A DNA stretch of 24,409 nucleotides. Origin: Bifidobacteriaceae bacterium. GTDB lineage: Bacteria > Actinomycetota > Actinomycetes > Actinomycetales > Bifidobacteriaceae. Positions 1 to 10,000 of this stretch are shown here, piece after piece (the stretch's first letter is position 1; every line of letters begins with the position of its first letter). Location of the stretch: assembly GCA_030530905.1 (NCBI GenBank), contig JAUMUB010000004.1, positions 1 through 24,409 on the forward strand, in the 5' to 3' direction. The position numbers were made by a program, and so were the translations under genes. The notes below the pieces were generated by a model. The model saw only the letters and a list, made by a program, of their open reading frames with translations. It was not told the origin of the DNA and searched no databases.

Positions 1-102
1 ATCTGGGAGTTTCAAGCCCAATTGTTGTGCTAAAAGAATTAGTGTTCCTGCAATAGCTAACAGTGTAGCTTTGTTTTGAAAACGTAATTTCCAGTTAATC
101 AT
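1..102 (-). CDS. Holin, phiLC3 family (N-terminal 34 codons, cut by window edge)
   Basis: The reading frame begins at an ATG at 102 and runs off the left edge. It starts MINWKLRFQNKATLLAIAG and continues with a hydrophobic stretch (residues about 12-25). This N-terminus (MINWK, then a Lys/Arg/Asn-rich stretch and a membrane segment) is typical of phiLC3-type holins, small membrane proteins that release the endolysin across the cytoplasmic membrane at the end of infection. A strong ribosome site (GGAGGAG) lies about 6 nt upstream. The start overlaps the stop of the preceding gene by 4 nt (ATGA), suggesting translational coupling. Family known, function inferred; the C-terminus is not visible. 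The endolysin gene would be expected just beyond the window. Confidence 0.85.
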   Translation of the reverse strand, partial: MINWKLRFQNKATLLAIAGTLILLAQQLGLKLPD

Positions 103-386
103 GATAGCTCCTCCAATTTATTATCAATCTTGTCTACTTTTTCTGACAAGTTTTTAATTTGTTCTGTCATTTGAATAAGCACTTGCATTTGCAAGTCGTG
201 ATTATCCAATCTGGATTTCGTTTCTTCTAACTCTTTATCGTTTTGTTTGTTTTTTTCTTCAAGAATCGTTAAGCGTTTTTCTGTTGAGGTCATACGACTT
301 TGAAAAAATGTAAAGAGCGTTAATAATGACACAGATGCACTAAGAATCATGCTTAAAAATTCTGGTTTCCACATATATTTTTTCAC
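99..386 (-). CDS. Membrane-anchored coiled-coil protein next to holin (XhlA-like)
   Basis: This 95-residue protein has one hydrophobic membrane segment near the N-terminus (about residues 10-29, rich in Leu, Ser and Phe). A long charged helical region follows (about 35-95), with heptad-like spacing of Leu/Ile and many Lys/Glu, ending DKIDNKLEEL. One membrane anchor plus a coiled coil beside the holin resembles the XhlA/haemolysin-associated class of lysis-cassette proteins; the exact family is not certain. The first codon is GTG (386) with a weak ribosome site; an ATG at 374 is the alternative start. It sits 9 nt after the XkdX-like gene and overlaps the holin start by 4 nt. A holin-modulating role is inferred from position only. 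Confidence 0.7.
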   Translation of the reverse strand: MKKYMWKPEFLSMILSASVSLLTLFTFFQSRMTSTEKRLTILEEKNKQNDKELEETKSRLDNHDLQMQVLIQMTEQIKNLSEKVDKIDNKLEELS

Positions 387-395
387 TTTCTAAGC

Positions 396-536
396 TTATT
401 CAGCAGCATTGTCATCTTGCAATCCTGCATGAGACAAATCAAGCAAGTCTTGCACTTGCTTACGAAAACGTTTTGGAACTTGCTCAATAGTAATCCAACC
501 TAATTCAATCTGCATTGCAAAATAGTTAATCATCAT
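396..536 (-). CDS. XkdX/CD1375-like small tail-fibre-associated protein
   Basis: This is a 46-residue protein. The longer open frame reaches 629, but the start used here (ATG at 536, or the adjacent ATG at 533) is preceded by a strong AGGAGG site, and the sequence upstream of it overlaps the end of the DUF1366 gene. The core NYFAMQIELGWITIEQVP followed by a basic segment (KRFRKQV) matches the small XkdX/CD1375 proteins found between tail-fibre genes and holins in Firmicute phages. Their molecular role is not established. The C-terminus is acidic (DDNAAE). Confidence 0.75.
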   Translation of the reverse strand: MMINYFAMQIELGWITIEQVPKRFRKQVQDLLDLSHAGLQDDNAAE

Positions 537-561
537 TGTTTTTCCTCCTATGATTTTATTT

Positions 562-972
562 TTAATTTTCTTTAGCAGTTTCATCTGTAACACCGTCAGT
601 GGCTTCTTCTTCAGGATACATCTTGTCAATCAATTCATTAAGTGTAGCAGTCGTTAATTGAGCTATTTTTTCAGATTTGTCAATGGCCGCTTGCATTTGG
701 TCGATGGTTTTTTCATATTCAGCAGTTTTTTTGCTAAGTTCATCAACCTTCTGAACCGCTTCTGGCATAGCTTTGTCTGCATATTCAGATTTGAAATATG
801 CATCACGAGCTAGTTTGATAAGCTCGTCGTTGGTTTTGCTAGTTTGGTCACCGATGACACGTTCAGTAAATGTGCCGTAGCTGCCTGACATAGTAGCCAA
901 TGTGATTTCTGTGTGTGTTACTTTTTCATCAGTATAGATTGGATATTTTCCGACAACGTACCATGCTCTCAT
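562..972 (-). CDS. DUF1366 family phage protein
   Basis: This 136-residue protein begins MRAWYVVGKYPIYTDEKVTH. The N-terminal half looks like a small beta-rich domain (to about residue 60). The C-terminal half is a predicted helix/coiled coil (about 75-120), followed by an acidic, Thr-rich tail. The sequence and its place between receptor-binding protein and holin match the DUF1366 proteins of Streptococcus and Lactococcus phages, whose function is unknown. Translation starts at ATG 972 with a very strong ribosome site (AAAGGAGGTGAT). The start overlaps the stop of the upstream 55-aa gene by 1 nt (TAATG). Confidence 0.8.
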   Translation of the reverse strand: MRAWYVVGKYPIYTDEKVTHTEITLATMSGSYGTFTERVIGDQTSKTNDELIKLARDAYFKSEYADKAMPEAVQKVDELSKKTAEYEKTIDQMQAAIDKSEKIAQLTTATLNELIDKMYPEEEATDGVTDETAKEN

Positions 973-1139
973 TATTCATCACCTCCTTTCAAATCAGCTG
1001 TTGGCTCAAGCTGAGATTCTAATTTTGCAATTGTTTCTCGCGCTTGTGCTAGCTCTGCTTCTAAACCTGCAATCTGAATTGCTTTATTTGCAATTTCTAA
1101 CGCTAGTTTTTGTTGAATTAATTCTTGAATTTTATTCAT
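972..1139 (-). CDS. Small coiled-coil protein (55 aa), unknown function
   Basis: This short gene was found by translating the gap between the receptor-binding protein and the DUF1366 gene. It starts at ATG 1139 with ribosome site GAGGAAG about 7 nt upstream. The product begins MNKIQELIQQKLALEIANKA and ends LEPTADLKGGDE. Leu/Ile/Ala spacing (about residues 5-45) suggests one long amphipathic helix or coiled coil. Its stop codon overlaps the next start by one base, and its last codons contain the ribosome site of that gene, so the two are probably translationally coupled. Comparable tiny helical proteins are common in this position in streptococcal phages. No function can be assigned. Confidence 0.7.
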   Translation of the reverse strand: MNKIQELIQQKLALEIANKAIQIAGLEAELAQARETIAKLESQLEPTADLKGGDE

Positions 1140-1169
1140 TTTTATCTTCCTCTTTTTTATGTTCTTCCG

Positions 1170-4100
1170 CTATATCCACATAACGCCCGTTTTATTGCAT
1201 AGTTCTTCCACGATTTTTAAGAGTGATTTCATATGACCGCCAATCCCTATATCTTTAACGAGTAGCCCACCATTATATAAACTAACAACAGGAATATCTC
1301 CCCAACCTTGCATATTAAAATTACCCAGATAAGTACTTCTACCATGCACCGAGAGTAACTTTGTACTTGTGGAATCGTATAAATAAAACTCGTCAGCATT
1401 CATTTTGGCTTCGGCTGTAGGTTTGTTTTCTATCGTGTTGTTAAGAGTGAATTTTATACCAGCCAGCCTACTATTATCACTTTTTCTAACATTAAAAGCA
1501 GAAGTCAGATAATCTGGAGAACCGCCACTGTTATTATTCAGAAAAGTTGTAATTTCAAAGATTTTGTCACCCGCGACACGTTGTATGTATCCGTAGTTAT
1601 TATTAAAAGTTAGCGTTCCTCCGTTTAAATCGAATATAGTCGCTCCGTTTGTACTCTTTAGTTTTCCTCCAGTAATCATGTCTGCTGTGATAGAATTAGC
1701 AACTATTTTAGATGCGTCAATGGAGTTCGAAGCTATCTTGTCGCTCGTGATAGCACCTGCAGCAATATTTGCTGCACTAATTGTTCCTGTTTTGATTTGC
1801 GCACTGGTAATTGTGCCACTTGCAATTTGACTAGCTGTAATGCTACCAGCTTTGATTTTGGCTGCATCTAATGTGCCAGCTGTAATGCGGTCACCATTAA
1901 TGCTGTTTGCGCTCATTTTGTCTGTGGTGACTGCACCAGCCTTGATAGCGTCAGCAGTCACGGCATTACTTGAAATCACATCAGCGGTAATGATTTTACC
2001 GTTGAGATGCGCCGTATTGATTTGCTTGCTGGCAATCTTATCACTAGTAATTGCTCCGCTAACAATCATGTTTCCTTTGGCATTAATCTTGTCTGAAAAT
2101 AGGTTGATAGCATTTTGATTAACGCTGAAATAAGAGCCTACCGCATTAGCAAAATCACTGGTCGACTTGCCAGCTTTGATAACCACTCCATCTGTGTTAA
2201 TGGTCAGACTGGAACTCTTGACTGTATTATTATCAAGACTTTGTACACTCGCCTTAATTGTGTCTGTGGTCTGTTTAAATTCGGATTGTGCAGTCTTTAA
2301 GTCTTGACTACTTGCTAATTCAGCTAACGAAGGACTCCAGCCATTGTTTGATTTGCCTTTTTTAACGGAAACATCACCAAAATACAGGTCGGCATTTGAT
2401 CCAGCGGTACTTGTCCCATTATTGTCGATGCGAATATAACCTTCGTCATATTCCCCTGTGTTAAACGTGACAATAATTTCTTCGGCAGCACCTGCTGATA
2501 GTTTGCGTTTTAACAATCTTTGTGGTTCGTCATAATCTGACGTACTACCTTTTTTCCGCTTTAAAAAATACACTTCTGCCGTTTCCAAAAGCACGTTATT
2601 AAAACCTTTAAAATAAAGCGTGTAGTCTGTGTTTCTTTCAATTTTAAAACGGTTAAAATTTAAGAAAATTTTACTTGTGTTCGTGTTGCGCAAAATATAC
2701 ATCTTGTAAGCGCCGTTATAATAAAAGGAATGCGTGGTATATTCTGCATTATTATATGGACTGTAACCATCAGCTGGTCTGCCATACTCGACAAGGTTCA
2801 TTTCACCGCTTGGTATTTTACCATCAACACTCGTAATCTTACTGCTCAACTCGTTAGCTTTCGCTGTGATGTTGTTTTCAGCAGTTGTCACACGACCGCT
2901 TAACGTATTGAATTCAGATTGCGAAACCTTAGCTTGCAAGCCAGTATTCAATGCGCTGATTTGGGTCGTGTGTGTGCTGATTGTTTGCGCGTTGTTGTTA
3001 GCTTTGTTGGTAGCTGTGTTGATACCAGATTGCAACTCAGCCTTAGCACTGTTAACCTCTGTTTTTGTTGCAAGCAAGGTCATTCCGTCTGCGGTTTGCT
3101 TAATTTCACTAGAAACTTTAGTAATAGCTGCATCGGTATCTAGCGGGCTGGCAGTATAAGCAGTTGCCACACCGCCTTCTTCTAATTTGACACCTGCCAG
3201 CCAGACTTCGTCAGTGGTTGAGTTACCGTCATGCCTAAATAGTAGATGTTTATAGACGTTTTCAGCACTTGCTGGACTGTCTTTGAGTTTGTATACAACG
3301 TAGTAACGCTGCCAGTTTGGTGATAGATTAATGTAGAGTAAGCCATCATCGCGGGTGGTAACGGTCTGCCCTTGATTGGTACTACCGCTTGCAACACCTA
3401 AAAAACCTCTTGCGCCGTAAAAAAATATCTGTAGACTGAAATTTCCCTTAGCCCAAAAACTCACTGTGTAAGTACCACCTAAGGTTGGATATAAACAATT
3501 GTTAAATTGTATAATATCTTGATAAGAAGAACTTGCGTCTGTGTTTTTAAAGTACCGTACCGCACAATCTTTATAAGTGTCGCCGTTAAGTTTTCCATAT
3601 CCACTCAGATTGTTCCCATTAAATTTCTTAGTATCACGTAACAAGTTGACCCCGCCAATTTCAGTCGGTATTTTACCTTCAACAGCTGAAATAGTAGTCT
3701 TTAATTGACTGGCTGTTTGGTCAAACTCTGACTTATTCTGCTTAACCGTACCATCTAGGGCTTGTACAGTACTTTGCAAACTTGCGTAGTTTTGGTCAGC
3801 GTTCTGTTTGTACTCAGCTACTTTTTGTTCGATGTCGGCTTCGTTTGGACTGTAGTCTTCGACTACTGCAGATAAGTAAAGATTAAAGTTTTCAAGACTT
3901 ACTGCTGTGTTAAGTGGAAGAGTATTGTTTAAACGAATGAATACATTATCAGTTTTGTAGCTATTACCAGCACCACTCAAATTAAACTTCAAATCAAAGT
4001 GTTGTAAAGCGGTTGTGCCACCTTTGAATGTAATGCCACCGCAGTTATACCAAGGACTAGCGCTAAAATGGACATTTGTTGTAAAATCTGACGGCAAAGC

Positions 4101-6170
4101 TGGATTGAAAGCAATATCAAAAGACATTCTCACGTAGTCTTTAGTAAAACGAGTATCATTTTTCCAAAAATCGTCATCAATAAAAGTTCTGACGTCTTGT
4201 GTTTCTGTATTATCAATATAGTATTTACGTGATTTTGAATTTTTGAAATAGTTTCGACTACCGATTTTTAAAGTTTCAAACTTCGCACTCAGCCCATTCA
4301 AGCCAGTTTCAAGTGTAGCTGTTTTTTGACTGGCACTGTCAGCTGTCGTCTTAACTTGAGATAGTGTTGTTTTAGTTCCTGATAAATCATCTTCAACTAC
4401 TTTAGTTCGTGCAGTAACGCTAGTAATACTCTTCGTATTACTATCTACCGTTTTGCTTAACTCGCTAACAGTCGTCTTCGTACCATTTGCGGTCGTTTCA
4501 ACAGTCGTCACACGTTTAGTCAATTCAGTTTGGGCATTAGCCTGCGTCTGCAATTGTTTGGCGTGGCTCGTCAATTCTTGCTTAGCTGTGTTTAACTCGC
4601 TAGTGACGTTAGTCAAGTCTTGCTTAGCTTTATCAACTGCTGCTTGGGCATTGTTTGCGACAAGACTTGTCGCAGTTAAGTTATTCTTAACGTTAACCAA
4701 GTCCGCCTTGATTTCCCCCGCTGCCGCATTGGCTAGCTCTGCCACCTTGGCTGTTTCTTGGTTAATCGTGTCAGCGTATTCCTTGGCGTTGCTTTCTGCT
4801 TGCGTTTTGGCTGTTTCAATCTTCGTTTCGATTTCCGCTTTTGAGTTAGCCAATTCCTCGGCAATTTTGTTTTCAAATTCTTCACGGTTTGGTACGTCTT
4901 TTAGTTCCTCAGCTATCTGTTCCTTGAATGCTTCAACGTCGTCAATAACTGGATTGATTACCCAATCTGCACCGTTCCAATAATACTGCTTGACCGTATC
5001 ACCAACAGTCAAAAACAATAAATCACCAGTCTTTAATGTGCCTTTAGGGTTATCTACTGGAAAGCTGTCACCGTAATAGTTCGTGTTCTTTCCATCAGCA
5101 GAAATAAGAGCTTTATTAGCGATGCTATAAGCGTTGCTTGCTGTATCTGAAGCGCTTGCCGCTTGTTTCTTGGTTAAGTTATAACTAGCAGACAATTTCT
5201 TAACCGTGCCAATATCATTACAAGTCACCTCATGTTTGACAAGAATCCCTTGAACGTCATATTCACTAGTAAATGACACAATTCTGATTTTTTCTTGAAA
5301 ATCAAGCGTTTCATTGATTGCCATGATATAATCACCAGCAATTGGTTGCTTGTATTTATAACCTGCTCGGGTCAAGTCTTCCATATCAAGACTAACAGAA
5401 ATGGTGTAAGAATTATCAACGTTTTCTTTCAAGACAGCTAACAGGCTACCGCTTTGTGAGTAACGCTCGTCAACGAATGGCTCAGCTTCTAACTTGCCAT
5501 AAACACTAGCCAATGGACTTGTGTATTCAACCTCAAGTCGTCCTTTTGAGTGGTCTTCTTCGTCAAAATAAGCTCCATAACCTTTCTGGTAAGTGACAAA
5601 ATCGCCGATATTCTTTTCAATCGTCAATTCATTCATATTAAAGTTTTTACGGACGACTGTTGACAAGTCTGTTCCGACTTTTTCCAGAATACGGACAACC
5701 TTACCGTTGACTTGAAACTCAACACCTGTGGACGTGATAATGTCGTTAAAAAGTGTTAAACGTTTCTTTAGACCAAATGATTGTTTTTCAAATGCATAGA
5801 CGTTCAATGCAGAATCGACTGTATAAGAATAACCGCTGTTCTTGAAGATAAAATCAAGATAAGCAACAAAGGTATGAGAACCGTCTGTCAACTGGTCATA
5901 GACTGATGACTTGTCAAAGTCCCAGAAAAACTGATGGACAGCGTCAAACTCCACTTGGACGTCTCTACCTTCGTCGATTGGCTTAGCATAAGTCACGACA
6001 TAGTATTCGTCGTCAAATCGCAACCGCCAACCACGTTCAATATTAGACAGAACGTAATCACCAGATACAATTGTCCCAGTTAGCGAACGTTCACCATTGA
6101 CGGCATTAGTTGCCTTGATAGTAGACAAAGCGCCATGTTCGACGTCGTTTTCATCTAAAAATGTAATCAA
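1170..6170 (-). CDS. Tail endopeptidase / receptor-binding tail-tip protein (Tal-like, 1666 aa)
   Basis: Residues about 1-320 resemble the prophage endopeptidase tail (Tal) domain that forms the tail tip below Dit. Then come a short domain at about 355-395 (GDSFPVDNPKG, YYWNGADWV) and a long Ala/Thr/Lys/Gln-rich helical region (about 410-635). Three jelly-roll, carbohydrate-binding-like modules (about 637-775, 837-1010, 1122-1279) are separated by short coiled coils. Thirteen decapeptide repeats of the type AGAITSDKIA span 1371-1500, and a C-terminal receptor-contact domain fills about 1500-1666. The start is TTG at 6170, supported by GGAGG seven nt upstream. It lies 12 nt after the Dit gene. 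Cell-wall polysaccharide recognition is inferred; module boundaries are read by eye. Confidence 0.88.
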   Translation of the reverse strand: MITFLDENDVEHGALSTIKATNAVNGERSLTGTIVSGDYVLSNIERGWRLRFDDEYYVVTYAKPIDEGRDVQVEFDAVHQFFWDFDKSSVYDQLTDGSHTFVAYLDFIFKNSGYSYTVDSALNVYAFEKQSFGLKKRLTLFNDIITSTGVEFQVNGKVVRILEKVGTDLSTVVRKNFNMNELTIEKNIGDFVTYQKGYGAYFDEEDHSKGRLEVEYTSPLASVYGKLEAEPFVDERYSQSGSLLAVLKENVDNSYTISVSLDMEDLTRAGYKYKQPIAGDYIMAINETLDFQEKIRIVSFTSEYDVQGILVKHEVTCNDIGTVKKLSASYNLTKKQAASASDTASNAYSIANKALISADGKNTNYYGDSFPVDNPKGTLKTGDLLFLTVGDTVKQYYWNGADWVINPVIDDVEAFKEQIAEELKDVPNREEFENKIAEELANSKAEIETKIETAKTQAESNAKEYADTINQETAKVAELANAAAGEIKADLVNVKNNLTATSLVANNAQAAVDKAKQDLTNVTSELNTAKQELTSHAKQLQTQANAQTELTKRVTTVETTANGTKTTVSELSKTVDSNTKSITSVTARTKVVEDDLSGTKTTLSQVKTTADSASQKTATLETGLNGLSAKFETLKIGSRNYFKNSKSRKYYIDNTETQDVRTFIDDDFWKNDTRFTKDYVRMSFDIAFNPALPSDFTTNVHFSASPWYNCGGITFKGGTTALQHFDLKFNLSGAGNSYKTDNVFIRLNNTLPLNTAVSLENFNLYLSAVVEDYSPNEADIEQKVAEYKQNADQNYASLQSTVQALDGTVKQNKSEFDQTASQLKTTISAVEGKIPTEIGGVNLLRDTKKFNGNNLSGYGKLNGDTYKDCAVRYFKNTDASSSYQDIIQFNNCLYPTLGGTYTVSFWAKGNFSLQIFFYGARGFLGVASGSTNQGQTVTTRDDGLLYINLSPNWQRYYVVYKLKDSPASAENVYKHLLFRHDGNSTTDEVWLAGVKLEEGGVATAYTASPLDTDAAITKVSSEIKQTADGMTLLATKTEVNSAKAELQSGINTATNKANNNAQTISTHTTQISALNTGLQAKVSQSEFNTLSGRVTTAENNITAKANELSSKITSVDGKIPSGEMNLVEYGRPADGYSPYNNAEYTTHSFYYNGAYKMYILRNTNTSKIFLNFNRFKIERNTDYTLYFKGFNNVLLETAEVYFLKRKKGSTSDYDEPQRLLKRKLSAGAAEEIIVTFNTGEYDEGYIRIDNNGTSTAGSNADLYFGDVSVKKGKSNNGWSPSLAELASSQDLKTAQSEFKQTTDTIKASVQSLDNNTVKSSSLTINTDGVVIKAGKSTSDFANAVGSYFSVNQNAINLFSDKINAKGNMIVSGAITSDKIASKQINTAHLNGKIITADVISSNAVTADAIKAGAVTTDKMSANSINGDRITAGTLDAAKIKAGSITASQIASGTITSAQIKTGTISAANIAAGAITSDKIASNSIDASKIVANSITADMITGGKLKSTNGATIFDLNGGTLTFNNNYGYIQRVAGDKIFEITTFLNNNSGGSPDYLTSAFNVRKSDNSRLAGIKFTLNNTIENKPTAEAKMNADEFYLYDSTSTKLLSVHGRSTYLGNFNMQGWGDIPVVSLYNGGLLVKDIGIGGHMKSLLKIVEELCNKTGVMWI

Positions 6171-6182
6171 TCTATCACCTCC

Positions 6183-7022
6183 CTATTTGTAAAGTTCTTT
6201 AAAGCCTAAAATTTTAATGGTGCCATTAAAATTAGTCGTATAAGTGATTGTTTTTGTTGGTGTTGGCTCAATCACAAAATAACCGTAATTGGTTTTAGCG
6301 TTGACGTTAACTAGATTTTTAGTTGTTCCGATTCCTGTGATTTTAAATATCTCACCAGAATTGATATTACCTGACTGCGTGTATTCGAATCTTCGCTTGC
6401 CTATTTCAAGGTAAAAACTAGACTGACCACCTGTCGAAGTTAATTCAACAACAAATGGTACTTCTAACTGTGATAACTTAGCTGTGCCTGCATAAGTAAA
6501 ACTACCACCACTTAACGTAATGTCTTTGGCTTCCGTTTCACCGTATGGCATTTCTGCAGTGGTAAATACCACGGAGAAGTCATATTTTAACCCTTGACCA
6601 GAATTGCCAACAAATGAAAATGTCGGCTCGCTAGCAGTTACTTTCCAACGATAATGCCAAGGAGTGTGCTCTTGACCGATTAAATCTAAATCACCAGTGG
6701 TCTGACCGGGTGTTTGATAATTATAAAACTCAGCATTGTTAGGATACATTTTAGTGATATAAAAAGGCTCGTCATCCAATAACAAGCCATTGATATCATC
6801 TTTTTTTGCCATAAAATCTTGAATAGTTGCTACTGATACACGACCAGTTGCCTTAATCGTTTTAGCAGTAAATGTCACGCCTCCAAACACTGTCCCGTTG
6901 CGACCACTAACAGAACGCTTATCAAGAGAGATTTCAGGTGCGCCATCTTCAATATCAACATTATAAAAACCATAGTCAGATAGCTTTACTGACGTTGTTC
7001 CTTTCGTTATCAATAAATCCAT
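6183..7022 (-). CDS. Distal tail protein (Dit)
   Basis: This 279-residue protein has the length and layout of siphovirus Dit proteins, which form the hexameric hub joining the tail tube to the baseplate and receptor-binding machinery. The N-terminal half begins MDLLITKGTTSVKLSDYG and includes the KRSVSGRNGTVFGG stretch, typical of the Sipho_tail family. The C-terminal half (about 165-279) is beta-rich and looks like the galectin-like domain. The gene follows the tape measure by 12 nt, with a ribosome site GAGAGGTGA before ATG 7022. Position between tape measure and Tal-like protein supports the call. Confidence 0.88.
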   Translation of the reverse strand: MDLLITKGTTSVKLSDYGFYNVDIEDGAPEISLDKRSVSGRNGTVFGGVTFTAKTIKATGRVSVATIQDFMAKKDDINGLLLDDEPFYITKMYPNNAEFYNYQTPGQTTGDLDLIGQEHTPWHYRWKVTASEPTFSFVGNSGQGLKYDFSVVFTTAEMPYGETEAKDITLSGGSFTYAGTAKLSQLEVPFVVELTSTGGQSSFYLEIGKRRFEYTQSGNINSGEIFKITGIGTTKNLVNVNAKTNYGYFVIEPTPTKTITYTTNFNGTIKILGFKELYK

Positions 7023-7034
7023 TGTTCACCTCTC

Positions 7035-10000
7035 TTAATAGTTAAAATAGTCGTTTTTGGCGTTTTCTCGAGCTTCATGCTGTTTGACAGTCGTATAAAT
7101 CTTGTCGCCAACCATTTCATTGTGTACCTCGAAGACTGGTTCTGACAAGCTAGTATTTTTCACTTCGTCTGATAAGCTATCAAGCGAACTTGAAATACCT
7201 GAGGTGCTAACACTTCCAGCAATTGCCATAGAGCTGTTAACGCCCCATTTTTGGTCAGTAACTGCTAAGGCGTACTCTTTGCTGATGTCGTTGATTTTAC
7301 CTATCCAGTCAGACATACCAATAGCGAAGCCTTCACCCGTATAGCCGCCGAGTGCTTTCATCACACGAGATGGTGAGTGGATGTTTAATGATCTACGAAT
7401 TGTTGCTTGTACTCGTGCAGCGATACCGTTTGCTACCGCGTAAATTGAACCTGCTGAACTAGCAAGACCACTAGCAAAGCCAGCGCCTGCATAATAACCA
7501 GCTGAACGCATACCACCGCTTGTGCTGTGCATAATTGATATCATGCGGTTACCAGCACTGCTTGCTGCTGCGATTGCGCCATTCATACCGTTTGAAACAG
7601 CTGAACGAACACCGCTCATTCCAGATTGCGCTGCGCTTTTAACTTTGTTGAATGAGTTTTTAAACGTTGAACCCATCTTGTTTCCAGCAGAGTTAAAAGT
7701 GCTGTTGACTTTGTTCATTCCGCTAGTTACTGTCGAAGCCAAACCGTTCATGGCTGATGCCGCAGATGCCTTAGCTTTATTGAAGTTGTTAGCGATGTTT
7801 GACGCCATTTTTGATGTTGCAGAGTTAGCAGATGCAGCGGCTGAATTAAGTTCAGATGTCACGTTGTTTGATAATCCACTTGCCGAACTGTTCGCATTTG
7901 CTTGCATTGATTTAAAGTTTGATGTAACACCGCTATTTGCCGCTTGTGCCGCACTCGTTGCATTAGCCTGTGCATTTTTCATGTTATTAGACACACCTGC
8001 TGACAAGCTAAGCGCTTGATTGACAGCACCAAGATTCATACTAGATGTTGCAGCATTAACACCGTTCGCCATGTTCTGTGCGTTGGTTGTGGCGTTTGTA
8101 CTTGCGGTAGCAAGATTATTAGTGATGCCATCACTAAGAGCTTGTGAATTCGCTGTCCCAATTTGATTGGCTAAGTCAGTGTTTGAAGCTATTGCCTGAT
8201 AATACTGCGGCATTTGCATTAGCGCCTCGTTGCTGAGTGATGCCGTTTCAAGATTAACACCATTAGCCATAGCTTGAGCATTGATAATCGCTTGCAATTG
8301 GGCTGAGGAGGTTGAGGTGTCAACAGCATTTTTGAATTGGTCAAGGCTCATACCAGCTTTTAATGCCAACTGGGCCATTTGGTCAGCCGAGTTGACTTGT
8401 AACCCTGTAATTGCCGTTGTTCCTGCCATGTTTGCTTGATTAAAGCCATTTGTCACACTGTTTAAGATACTTTGCATATCTGCATCAGTATTCGTAGCAG
8501 TTTGACTCGTTGAAGCCTTAATACTATTCGTCATATCGGTAGTGTCAGCTTTGATTTTTTCTTTGCTAGAACTAGATTTACCAGTAATGCTGTCCCAAAG
8601 TGAACTAAAGCCGTTCTTAATACCATCCCAAACACCTTTCAAAGCGTTAGGAATAGCTTCGAGCATTGCCTGACCAAGCCCAACAATCAATTGAACACCA
8701 GCAGCAAGAATTTGTGGTATATTTTGGATAATTGTAATAGCCAACTGTCCGACAAGTTGAATACCTGCTGCAATGATTTGCGGTAAGTTTTGTGCAATCC
8801 CTTGAATAAATGATTGAATAATTTGAACCGCGGATTGAACAATATTAGGTAAATTCTGAAGAATACCTTGTACCAGCATTACAATAATTTGAATGCCGCC
8901 CTGCAAGATTTGTGGTAAATAACTAACTAGTCCTGTGATAAATCCAGTGATAACCTGCGTAGCAATTGAAATAATTGTTGGCAAATTTTGGATAATTCCT
9001 TGGACTAAGTTAGTGATAATCTCAACACCTTTAGAAATGATGTTAGGCATATTAGCGGACAAACTTTGCCCAAAATTATTAACAATTTGTTGCGCATATT
9101 GCAAAAGTAAAGGTAAATTTTGAACTATACCATTGACGACATTTGCAATAAAGTCCATACCAACAGACAAGAGTTGCGGTAGTGCGCTAGCGATTGAGCT
9201 AACAAATGTACCGACAATTTGAATAGCTGAGGCAATCAAGCTACCAGCATTTGCCCCCACACCTTGAACAAGGCTAGAAATTAAATCAACACCAGCTTGC
9301 ACAATCACTGGAAACATAACAGTGAATGCGTTAGCGAACTTAGCAATTAAATCCGCACCACTAGCAATCAATGCTGGAATTTGACTAGTAATGCCATTTA
9401 CCAAGTTCGTGATGATTTGCGGTCCTTTAGTTGTCACCGTAGCTAGTAACTGGTCAATCTGTGCTCCAAATTGGCTATTGATTAATCCAACACCAGCAAC
9501 GACCAAACCAAGAATGGCTGCGGGTCCGATTGAAGCAAGTGCCAAACTAGCAACGCTTGCTATTGCCGAAGTCATTCCACCAAGCACTGATAGACCTGTA
9601 CTTGCGGCGCTACCAAAGACACCAACAAGACCTGTCACATTTTCAGCCAAGACACCAATAAGCCCACCAATATTGCTAAAAGCAGTTCCGATAACACTTC
9701 CAAAGACTGCCGCTTTTTCTCCAATGCTACCTAACGCAACTCCAACTTTGCCAATCCCAGAAATGAGCGGCATAAGTGTTGCGATAGCACTTTTCGGATT
9801 CAGCAGCGCCCATGCTGTAACGGCTGCTGGTCCTATCTCGGTTATCTTAGTTTTAATCTTATTAATGGTCTCTTGTGTTAGCTCACCTTTTTGGGCAAAT
9901 TCGCCAAGCGCTGTATTGAGCAAGTCAAAACCTGCTTTGATACCTTTACCGAATCCTGATATATCAATATCAATCATTTTTTTCAGTCTTGCAAAGGCAG

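Noticed and set aside
4453..4983. Plus-strand open frame of 176 codons
   Set aside because: Antisense shadow of the coiled-coil part of the tail-tip protein; hydrophobic Leu/Val/Ala-rich translation typical of reversed helical sequence.
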